Positions 1 through 5,891 of a stretch of DNA of 7,997 nt are shown here, piece after piece. The notes beneath the pieces are model-generated. The model saw only the letters and a program-made list of their open reading frames with translations, ran no database searches and was not told where the DNA came from. Position numbers and translations under genes: made by a program. The stretch's first letter is position 1. The number at the start of each line of letters is the position of its first letter. This DNA comes from Candidatus Brocadiaceae bacterium (GTDB lineage Bacteria > Planctomycetota > Brocadiia > SM23-32), in contig PWZK01000042.1 in the NCBI GenBank assembly GCA_003567495.1, positions 1-7,997 on the forward strand. The letters are read 5' to 3'.

Positions 1-36
1 GGCTTTTTTCTTCAAAACCCACGGCACGGAACCGGA

Positions 37-1044
37 ATGGAAATAACCCGAAAGATACCGCAATGGGCGGAAGGCAGGACGTTGATCGACTATTTAAGCG
101 CCCGCATCGTGCTTGAATCCAAGACCAGGTTAAGGAGGCTCATAGCAGGCGGCGGGATAAGGGTCAACGGGCATGTGGTGAACAGCAGCGTGTCTCTTAA
201 CCGGGCCGACAACGTTACCATGCCGGCGACATTGAGGTTGGAAGGGCCCGAATATGTCGATTTGGATATAGAAATACTTTTTGAAGACGACGATCACATT
301 GTTATAAACAAGCCGGCGGGTCTGCCTGTGATGGCCGGTCGTAACCGTAGCGATCCAAAGTTGTATAACCGGCTGCTGATGGAACTGAATAGGGGCGCAG
401 CCGATTCAGGTCCGTATACCCGTCCGCATATAGTTCACCGGCTCGACCGTGAGACTACAGGCGTTTTGCTGGTTGCAAAGCACCGGGATGCAGCGAGAAA
501 GCTGGCCGGGCAATTCCAGAAGAGGACTGTAAAAAAGCAATACGCGGGCATAGTTGAAGGCGTATTTCCCCGGGATAAATATGTTGCCGATATTTCTTTG
601 AAGGAGGCCGCGGGGAGCGCGATCGCGATGGCGCCGACCCGCGGGAAAGGAAAGCAGTCGGTTACCGAAATAGAAGTACTGCGGCGTTATGGCCATTTTA
701 CTTTTATCCGGATGCGGCCTCTGACAGGTCGCAGGCATCAGTTGCGCGTGCTCCTGGCGGCACTGGGATATCCGCTTGCAGTTGATTTTCTTTACGGAGT
801 CAGAGACCGGCTGACCCTGGGCGATTTTTTCGATTTGATCGGCAAAAAGAAAGAACGATCAGGCGGCAATGAAAATGACGTCCTCTTTCGCGGCACCCCG
901 CTGCATGCTGAGAGTATAACGTACCGTTTGCCCGCGGACGGTGCTTTCAACGAGCAAAAGGCGCCATTGCCGCCGAACATGCTATCCATGCTTGCTTTGC
1001 TAGAAGAATACGACAGAAAAAAAACACCTGACATTAAACGATGA
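37..1044 (+). CDS. RluA-family pseudouridine synthase with N-terminal S4 domain
   Basis: Predicted to isomerise specific uridines to pseudouridine in rRNA (23S rRNA for most relatives) in the cytoplasm. An S4-like RNA-binding region lies at about residues 15-63 (RLRRLIAGGGIRVNG). The catalytic domain follows from about residue 75, with NKPAGLPV at 91-98, the signature HRLDRETTG at 134-142 whose D137 is the expected catalytic aspartate, and GRRHQLRVL at 231-239, a variant of the usual GR-HQ-RVH motif. The C-terminal LHAESITYRLP fits the family's end. Its 335 residues are normal for RluC/RluD-type enzymes, but the target uridine cannot be assigned. The ATG at 37 is chosen because the S4 domain begins soon after it. 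The frame stays open to the left edge and no clear ribosome binding site is visible, so an earlier start is possible. The gene overlaps the next one by 4 bp (ATGA), implying translational coupling. Confidence 0.93.
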   Translation: MEITRKIPQWAEGRTLIDYLSARIVLESKTRLRRLIAGGGIRVNGHVVNSSVSLNRADNVTMPATLRLEGPEYVDLDIEILFEDDDHIVINKPAGLPVMAGRNRSDPKLYNRLLMELNRGAADSGPYTRPHIVHRLDRETTGVLLVAKHRDAARKLAGQFQKRTVKKQYAGIVEGVFPRDKYVADISLKEAAGSAIAMAPTRGKGKQSVTEIEVLRRYGHFTFIRMRPLTGRRHQLRVLLAALGYPLAVDFLYGVRDRLTLGDFFDLIGKKKERSGGNENDVLFRGTPLHAESITYRLPADGAFNEQKAPLPPNMLSMLALLEEYDRKKTPDIKR

Positions 1045-1955
1045 ATCAGAACAGCCCGATATTGGTTATGATACAGGGCGACACGCCCGGCCGGACGTGG
1101 AAGCTCAAACACACGCGAGTTACCACCATCGGCCGCTCCAACAGAAATGTCGTCCTGTTGCAGGATCCTGCGGTCAGCAGATTCCACTGTGAAATTGTCG
1201 TCAGCAACGGAGTATGGTATCTGACCGACCTTAAAAGCCGCAGGGGTACGCACCTGAACGGCCGAAAACTTAAAGGAAAAGAATCGCTGCAATTTGGCGA
1301 TGTGATTCGCATAAGCAAAAACCTTTTGAGATTCACGCATCCGGATGAACTCGGAGAGATAGCGGAGGATCCGGATGATTTGAGAGAAAACGGCATCGAT
1401 GTTCTTTATGAGCAGGCATTAAAGAAATCTCGGGAAAGAGAAGATGTCCGTGGAAAAGGGAAATGGTTGGAGAATTTTTTCGAAAGCGCAAGGCTGCTTG
1501 CAAAAGGGACGGTTCTGCCATTACTTACCCTGGCGGTTTGTTTCGTGCTCTCAGTCGCTGTGATTACATCAGCCGGGGTGCTAAGGGACTGGCGGGCCGG
1601 CCGGATAGAGCGTAGTGAAGCGGAAGTAAAGGATGCTTTTGAAAGTGTGGTGCAGCGCTTCGAAGATCCTGATTATGAGCTGGACCGTCCTGAAGCTCTT
1701 GCGCAACTGGCCTACATAACGCGGGAATACAGGGGATACCCCGAAGCTGAAGAAGCGGCGGCAAAATTCACCGAAATCGAAGCCGGATATTTTCAGCACG
1801 GGATGAAAATCGTCAACGGATTTCTGTTGCAGGATGATTATGAGTCGGCTATTGAAAAGCTCAAAAGAATGGACGATATAATAATCCGGCGCGATTTCAG
1901 AGGAAGAATCCGGGCCGATCTGGATATGTTATCCGGGATGGCGGGTGATGACTGA
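1041..1955 (+). CDS. FHA-domain membrane protein
   Basis: Likely a phosphothreonine-binding signalling protein anchored in the inner membrane. The N-terminal FHA domain spans about residues 8-98 and shows the three conserved clusters: GRS at 31-33, SRFH at 46-49 and GTHLNG at 69-74, which hold the residues that normally contact phosphothreonine. A charged linker (about 100-150) leads to one hydrophobic helix at about 157-180. The remaining 124 residues are charged and look helical, with a possible TPR-like pair (DYESAIEKLKRM near 266-277), and should lie outside the cytoplasm if the FHA domain is inside. The start ATG overlaps the stop of the pseudouridine synthase gene. A serine/threonine kinase of matching layout lies two genes downstream and is the obvious candidate partner; that link is inferred. 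Domain identity is confident; the role of the outer domain is unknown. Confidence 0.9.
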   Translation: MNQNSPILVMIQGDTPGRTWKLKHTRVTTIGRSNRNVVLLQDPAVSRFHCEIVVSNGVWYLTDLKSRRGTHLNGRKLKGKESLQFGDVIRISKNLLRFTHPDELGEIAEDPDDLRENGIDVLYEQALKKSREREDVRGKGKWLENFFESARLLAKGTVLPLLTLAVCFVLSVAVITSAGVLRDWRAGRIERSEAEVKDAFESVVQRFEDPDYELDRPEALAQLAYITREYRGYPEAEEAAAKFTEIEAGYFQHGMKIVNGFLLQDDYESAIEKLKRMDDIIIRRDFRGRIRADLDMLSGMAGDD

Positions 1956-1985
1956 GGATGTGCCCCCGCATTTTACTGATATTTC

Positions 1986-1991
1986 AAGGAG
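1986..1991 (+). promoter_or_regulatory. Strong ribosome binding site of the DUF4438-type gene
   Basis: AAGGAG lies 6 nt before the ATG at 1998. It fixes this start and contrasts with the weak or absent Shine-Dalgarno sequences of the pseudouridine synthase, FHA and kinase genes on this strand. Confidence 0.8.
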
Positions 1992-1997
1992 AAAGGC

Positions 1998-2894
1998 ATG
2001 GTGGAGACCAATAAAGATCTTTTGATTGAGCAAGCCGTAATGGGTGAAATAGTGCCGCCGGCCGTTGCCGGTGGACGTGAATGGCGCATAAGTCCTGAAG
2101 GCACTCCGATTTCTCTGCCCGGGGTTGGCGGGATAACATACAATTGCAAGGTTGGAGAAACCGCCATAAACAGAAAGGCCGACCATGTGGAACCGGGCGT
2201 GTCGATAAGATCGGAAAAATCCGATGCCAACAATGCGCTTAACATCCTGGCTGCTATCGGCAATAAAGCACAAGTTATCAGCGGAGATGCAAAGGGAGAC
2301 TTCGGCGTTGTTACCGGAAAACACGGGGGTGTGGAGCACGTACTGATAGATTTTCCCCAATCTACTCTGGACAAACTGGCCATAGGAGACAAGGTGCAGG
2401 TGCGGGCGTTCGGGCTCGGCCTTGAGCTTGTTGATTTTCCTGCGGTATCCGTTATGAACGCAGCCCCCGATTTACTGGAGCTAATCGTTGCTGGCGTCGC
2501 CACCGGCCGGCTACAGATTCCCGTGGCATTAATCGTGCCCGCCACTCTGATGGGCAGCGGCGTGGGCCGCAGCCACGTGTTTTCAGGCGACTACGACATA
2601 CAGCTTTCGGACTCCTGCGCCGCAGGTGACGCCGGGCTTGACAGGCTTCGTCTGGGCGATATCGTTGCAATCGAAGATCAATATCATACCTACGGGCGCT
2701 GCTACAAAAAAGGCGCTGTAAGCATAGGAGTAGTGGTTCACACGTTATGCACGCAATCGGGGCACGGCCCGGGCATTACGACCATAATGAGCTGCGCAAG
2801 CGGCGAAATCGAAACAAAGATATCGGACAACGCAAACATCGCCGACCTGCTGCGTATAGGCAACAGGCGGGCGGAAACGGCTGGAGGTGCTTAA
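1998..2894 (+). CDS. DUF4438-type protein of unknown function
   Basis: A soluble 298-residue protein with no signal peptide or membrane helix. I recognise it from memory as DUF4438, a family whose structural representative is, as I recall, Thermotoga maritima TM1086 with a RIFT-related barrel; no biochemical function is known to me. Conserved-looking stretches are LPGVGGITYNCKVG at 40-53, ADHVEPGVSIR at 61-71, the glycine-rich GDAKGDFGVVTGKHGG at 96-111 (reminiscent of a KOW-like turn), MGSGVG at 185-190, and KGAVSIGVVVHTLC followed by GHGPG near 238-259. Several His, Asp and Cys residues in these blocks could form a metal or small-molecule site, which is speculation. The start is fixed by a good ribosome binding site 42 nt or less after the FHA gene, so it probably shares that transcript. 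Length fits the family; no truncation is seen. Confidence 0.78.
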   Translation: MVETNKDLLIEQAVMGEIVPPAVAGGREWRISPEGTPISLPGVGGITYNCKVGETAINRKADHVEPGVSIRSEKSDANNALNILAAIGNKAQVISGDAKGDFGVVTGKHGGVEHVLIDFPQSTLDKLAIGDKVQVRAFGLGLELVDFPAVSVMNAAPDLLELIVAGVATGRLQIPVALIVPATLMGSGVGRSHVFSGDYDIQLSDSCAAGDAGLDRLRLGDIVAIEDQYHTYGRCYKKGAVSIGVVVHTLCTQSGHGPGITTIMSCASGEIETKISDNANIADLLRIGNRRAETAGGA

Positions 2895-2956
2895 TGTCGC
2901 AACATCGACAAGAAATTGTCTATGTACTCCAAATAAGAAGCCTTTTTGCCGTTTAG
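2894..2956 (+). CDS. Candidate 20-residue mini-ORF coupled to the DUF4438-type gene
   Basis: An ATG overlaps the TAA of the preceding gene by one base (TAATG). GGAGGT at 2883-2888 sits 5 nt before it, a near-ideal Shine-Dalgarno placement. The predicted peptide begins MSQHRQEIVYVLQ and ends at TAG after 20 codons, with a mildly hydrophobic C-terminus. The GGAGGT also encodes the Gly-Gly tail of the upstream protein, so it may be chance. It could be a leader peptide, a remnant of a lost gene, or nothing. I recognise no family. Confidence 0.25.
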   Translation: MSQHRQEIVYVLQIRSLFAV

Positions 2957-2979
2957 TCGTAGCCGTTGTCGTTGCCGTT
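2956..2979 (+). repeat. Four tandem degenerate hexamers (GYCGTW)
   Basis: GTCGTA, GCCGTT, GTCGTT and GCCGTT follow each other without a gap, with a further GCCGTT at 2948-2953. This is a very short imperfect tandem repeat in the spacer between the DUF4438-type gene and the kinase gene, immediately before the inverted repeat. It could be slippage-prone sequence or a binding site; no function is evident. Confidence 0.45.
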
Positions 2980-2982
2980 ATA

Positions 2983-3018
2983 CTAATTCTTTTCAAGTTC
3001 GTTTTTGAAAAGAATTAG
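2983..3018. repeat. Perfect 14-bp inverted repeat upstream of the kinase gene
   Basis: CTAATTCTTTTCAA at 2983-2996 is matched exactly by its reverse complement at 3005-3018, separated by an 8-nt loop GTTCGTTT. The stem is AT-rich (about 29% GC) and no T-run follows it, so it is not a classic intrinsic terminator for the upstream genes. A TATACT hexamer at 2979-2984 resembles a -10 box, but no convincing -35 box lies at the right distance. The repeat may be an operator, a weak terminator or an RNA hairpin in the leader of the kinase transcript. Confidence 0.8.
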
Positions 3019-3065
3019 GCGTTTATTCCCGGCCTGCATATTTATGCCTGAAACACGAAAATAAA

Positions 3066-4433
3066 ATGGATACAATGGAAGGCAAAGATTTCGGCAAATA
3101 TACGCTCCTCGACCATATGGGTAAGGGTGGCGTGGCGGACGTTTATCGCGCATCCGACAACGAAGAAGGCGGGGTGCTGGCGATAAAGATATTCAAGACC
3201 GCCAAAAAACGTCCCCCGCATGTCGCACGTAAGCTCCGCGACAGGGAATTGCGCATGCTTATCAGCATCCAGCACCCCAACGTAGTTAAATACTATGAAT
3301 CCGGTGAGATCGGAGATGCCTGCTACTACACCATGGAGTTCGTGGAGAACTCGCTTCATAAGCACATGCGCAGCGGGGCGGTTCTCAGCCTGCCGGATAA
3401 GGTGCATATAATGCGCCAGGCCTGCAATGCATTGCAGGCGATACACCAGCAGGGGATCGTTCACCGCGACATAAAACCAGCCAATATCCTGCTGGACCAG
3501 GCGTCAAGCGGCGCTTTTCATGTGAAAGTGGCCGATCTCGGAATAGCAAAGAAAGTCAGTGAGATAAAGGAAAAGGAAAAAAAACAGAAAAGCGGGCGAG
3601 TTCCAGGCACTCCGAAGTACCTCTCGCCCGAGCAGATTCTTCTATGGCCCGTAGACGGCAGAACGGATGTGTTCAGCCTCGGCATATCGGCTTACGAATT
3701 TCTCGCGGGCAAGCCGCCGTTTAAGGCCGCAGACGCCAGGGGGTTTTTAGACGCGAACTTTAAAGATGAGCCACCGCCTTTACACGAAGTGAACAAAGAA
3801 ATTCCGCCGTTCATGGACCGGATTGTCTCAAAAATGCTGTCGAAGAACAGAGAAGACAGGTATGATTCCGATACGCTTGCCAGGGATCTGGAACTCGTAT
3901 ATCAGCACCTTATCAGCGATGCAGAACTCATAGACGAAGAACATACCGGGTCCGTTTTTTATGTTGCCAAAGTGCGTCTTGATGAGGGGACCGGAAAGTT
4001 GGAAAAGGCCATGGGCTGGCTTAAACGTCAGCAGCTTGACTGGCCACAGCTCGCCGCAATGGCGGTAATAGCAGGCGTTGCTACAGTATATACTTTACTT
4101 GCCATGCCGCCAATGCCACATCCCCCCGGCCGCAATGACCCCATATCCCTGGATACGCCGGAAAGATTAACCGGAACCGCAGCCCTTGAAAAAGCGGAAA
4201 ATCTTCTTGCTTCCGAACGTAACTGGCTCGCCCTCATCTACCTTGAACAAATAGATGGGGACGAACTCGACGACTCACAACTCCAGCTGAAGCAGTCGCT
4301 GCTGGAGCGCACACATCGCAGGCTTGCAAGCCCCTTCCTGGAAAAGGCACGGGAGAAAGCTGATGAATCTTTGGAGGAAGAAGCCAATAAATTGCTGGAA
4401 CAGGTAAAAAAAAGATTCCCCCTGGCAGGTTAA
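3066..4433 (+). CDS. Transmembrane serine/threonine protein kinase (Hanks type)
   Basis: Predicted PknB-like receptor kinase phosphorylating Ser/Thr on partner proteins at the inner face of the membrane. The catalytic domain covers about residues 11-280: glycine-rich loop GKGGVADVY at 19-27, ATP-anchoring K41 in LAIK, likely helix-C E61, catalytic HRDIKPAN at 133-140 (D135), metal-binding DLG at 157-159, P+1 region GTPKYLSPE at 181-189, and D201 in DVFSLG. All key residues are present, so it should be active. The activation segment contains a lysine/glutamate-rich run at about 168-175. One membrane helix lies at about 326-347, followed by a charged, helix-rich outer domain of about 108 residues without PASTA repeats. 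ATG 3066 is the longest start; ATG 3075 is an alternative, and neither has a clear ribosome binding site. The FHA protein two genes upstream is a plausible substrate or reader, by inference. Confidence 0.95.
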   Translation: MDTMEGKDFGKYTLLDHMGKGGVADVYRASDNEEGGVLAIKIFKTAKKRPPHVARKLRDRELRMLISIQHPNVVKYYESGEIGDACYYTMEFVENSLHKHMRSGAVLSLPDKVHIMRQACNALQAIHQQGIVHRDIKPANILLDQASSGAFHVKVADLGIAKKVSEIKEKEKKQKSGRVPGTPKYLSPEQILLWPVDGRTDVFSLGISAYEFLAGKPPFKAADARGFLDANFKDEPPPLHEVNKEIPPFMDRIVSKMLSKNREDRYDSDTLARDLELVYQHLISDAELIDEEHTGSVFYVAKVRLDEGTGKLEKAMGWLKRQQLDWPQLAAMAVIAGVATVYTLLAMPPMPHPPGRNDPISLDTPERLTGTAALEKAENLLASERNWLALIYLEQIDGDELDDSQLQLKQSLLERTHRRLASPFLEKAREKADESLEEEANKLLEQVKKRFPLAG

Positions 4434-4467
4434 CCGGATATTTCACGCGTTTTCAGTGGTGCAGATG

Positions 4468-4522
4468 TGGCGGAAAGCAAACGCCGCTGTATTCGTATAC
4501 TGCAAGTGCCAGCTTTCTGTCG
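4468..4522 (+). other. Possible RNA stem in the convergent spacer
   Basis: Positions 4468-4478 can pair with 4512-4522 over 11 base pairs, the core being GAAAGC with GCTTTC, enclosing a 33-nt loop. Several pairs are G-U and would hold only in a plus-strand transcript. It lies just after the kinase stop codon, so it could be part of that transcript's 3' region. Found by eye; no folding energy was computed. Confidence 0.35.
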
Positions 4523-4533
4523 CAGATGCGCCT

Positions 4534-4597
4534 CTGAGGACGCGCCCGCAGGGCCTGCCTGCTGCAGGCAGGTAAACCGCCGTCCTGCGGAGCTCAG
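4534..4597. repeat. Nested inverted repeats, REP-like palindrome, between convergent genes
   Basis: Three arms nest inside one another: CTGAG 4534-4538 with CTCAG 4593-4597, CCGCAGG 4546-4552 with CCTGCGG 4584-4590, and CCTGCCTG 4554-4561 with CAGGCAGG 4565-4572 around a 3-nt loop. The block is GC-rich while the flank toward 4698 is AT-rich. Its place between the kinase and aldo/keto reductase stop codons suits a bidirectional terminator or a REP-type interspersed palindrome. No T-run follows on either strand. The rest of the 4434-4698 spacer holds no gene that I can support. Confidence 0.6.
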
Positions 4598-4698
4598 GTA
4601 CACACTGTAAAATCCGACACACCCCGGAAACGCTATTTAACATACTGATTGTAAAGCCTTTATATTAATAACTGTCGTTGGTTTATGAAATGTCCGGG

Positions 4699-5634
4699 TT
4701 AAGCGTCCTTTTCAAGCTGCTCCAGTTGTTCAGAGCTCATTGGTTGGAAGTTACAGGCGATATTCACATTCTCTGACACCTGACCCACCTCCGTTATGCC
4801 GATTATGGCGGTTGATACGGGAAAGCTCAGCGCATAACCGAAAGCCTGCCGCATACTGATTCCTCTTTCTAACAACCGCCCTCTGCCAATGAGTTTCATG
4901 GCAATCACACCGACGTTCTTTTGCGTTGCTGTGGCAAAGAAATCTTCGAGGCTCCCCCTGTTTGACATCGACAGCCCGGCGGGGTTGAGCGTTACAAGCG
5001 TGCAGTCATAGTCGTAGCGGTTGAGGGCGTCGAGTAAAATACGCGAGGAGTGGCCGGTGATGCCCAGATAGCTAACGACCCCTTCGTCCTTCAGTTTTCT
5101 GAAGGCTTTCAGTGCCCCGTCTTCTTCCATTATTTGGTTTAGACGTGCATCCTGGGAAACGTTATGGTGTTGATAGAGGTCGATATGGTCCGTCTGGAGT
5201 CGCTTAAGACTCTGCTCGCACTCGCGCATGGCGCCGTCATAGTTGCGGCTGCCCGTTTTGGTAGCGAGAAAAACTTCATCGCGCCTCTGTTTCATCACCT
5301 TGCCTATATAGGTCTCACTGTTTCCCCGCCCGTATGCTGCCGCGGTATCGATATAATTCACCCCCAGATCGAGGGCTTTGTTTATTATCTCAACGGATTC
5401 CTTTTCCGTCCCGCTCTGTTCGATAGTGGACTGGCCGCCGAGACTGAACAGTTTTACCTTATGCCCGGTTTTTCCCAGCGTCCTGACAGGCATGTCCCCG
5501 ACGTTATTTTCCGCTGCGTGTAGTTGCGAAAACGGTAGTATCCCGGCCAGTCTTCCCACGCCGAGCCCGGCGGTGGCGGCCAGCACAGATCTCAGCATAT
5601 CCCTTCGCCCAATGTTATTCTGTCGATCGGACAT
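4699..5634 (-). CDS. Aldo/keto reductase with Tat signal peptide
   Basis: Predicted NAD(P)H-dependent oxidoreductase that reduces aldehydes or ketones, exported in folded form. The N-terminus carries a twin-arginine pair R10-R11 in GRRDMLR, a hydrophobic stretch at about 17-35 and a possible cleavage site after LHA at 38-40. The mature barrel starts at MPVRTLGKTG (48-57). The usual tetrad is present: D96 and Y101 in YIDTAAAYG, K126 in ATKTG, and H156 in IDLYQHH. The later IGITEVGQV region (278-286) fits the cofactor-binding end. At 311 residues with the signal, it is slightly short but apparently complete. The start is fixed by a strong AAGGAGG. It lies 257 nt downstream of the glycosyltransferase genes on the same strand and probably has its own promoter near a 16-bp dyad. 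Its substrate is unknown; an exported enzyme would have to carry its nicotinamide cofactor with it. Confidence 0.92.
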   Translation of the reverse strand: MSDRQNNIGRRDMLRSVLAATAGLGVGRLAGILPFSQLHAAENNVGDMPVRTLGKTGHKVKLFSLGGQSTIEQSGTEKESVEIINKALDLGVNYIDTAAAYGRGNSETYIGKVMKQRRDEVFLATKTGSRNYDGAMRECEQSLKRLQTDHIDLYQHHNVSQDARLNQIMEEDGALKAFRKLKDEGVVSYLGITGHSSRILLDALNRYDYDCTLVTLNPAGLSMSNRGSLEDFFATATQKNVGVIAMKLIGRGRLLERGISMRQAFGYALSFPVSTAIIGITEVGQVSENVNIACNFQPMSSEQLEQLEKDA

Positions 5635-5640
5635 GTTATC

Positions 5641-5648
5641 TCCTCCTT
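5641..5648 (-). promoter_or_regulatory. Strong ribosome binding site of the aldo/keto reductase gene
   Basis: On the minus strand AAGGAGGA precedes the ATG (5634-5632) with a spacing of about 6-7 nt. It supports the start that includes the whole twin-arginine signal peptide. Confidence 0.85.
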
Positions 5649-5681
5649 ATTGATCCGGAAATATATCGCTCTATCGACCGG

Positions 5682-5705
5682 TGCATGCAGTAATGCATGC
5701 ATTAC
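5682..5705. promoter_or_regulatory. Perfect dyad, candidate operator upstream of the aldo/keto reductase gene
   Basis: GTAATGCATGCATTAC at 5690-5705 is a perfect 16-bp palindrome, and TGCATGCA at 5682-5689 is a second, 8-bp palindrome directly beside it. The pair lies 56-71 bp upstream of the start codon, where a repressor or activator site would be expected. No convincing -35/-10 pair could be read next to it. The rest of the 5635-5891 spacer contains no recognisable gene or terminator. Confidence 0.5.
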
Positions 5706-5891
5706 CTATTGTCATTGTACATGCTCCGAACAGCAAAAGCAAGCACGCAGGATTGTCGATATTTGCAGTTGGCGTATCCAAGCCGTTTTAAACTCTATAG
5801 AGCTTCCTTTTGCAATCGCCGGTTGTTTTGGCCATAATACTTTCACCTCAATATCGTCATGATGAGAAAAATTGTGGTGACACCGCAAATC

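Noticed and set aside
792..1340. Minus-strand ORF of 182 codons opposite the pseudouridine synthase/FHA junction
   Set aside because: It spans two well-supported plus-strand genes, shows no recognisable domain and has no ribosome binding site of note.
1973..2545. Minus-strand ORF of 190 codons opposite the DUF4438-type gene
   Set aside because: The Ser/Thr/Ala/Pro-rich low-complexity translation is typical of an antisense shadow; the plus-strand frame has a conserved-looking protein and a good ribosome binding site.
2979..2984. TATACT as the -10 box of a kinase promoter
   Set aside because: No hexamer resembling TTGACA lies 16-19 nt upstream, so a full promoter call is not supported; it is mentioned only beside the inverted repeat.
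3036..3047. Small hairpin GCATA-TT-TATGC just before the kinase start
   Set aside because: Only five pairs with a 2-nt loop and no T-run; too weak to call as a regulatory element.
4443..4643. Minus-strand ORF of 66 codons in the convergent spacer
   Set aside because: It runs through the nested inverted repeats, and its residue content is explained by the palindromes; no domain or ribosome binding site is apparent.
5840..5891. Intrinsic terminator after the glycosyltransferase gene on the minus strand
   Set aside because: A short GGTGTCACC palindrome precedes a TTTTT run, but its arms are too short to form a stable hairpin.
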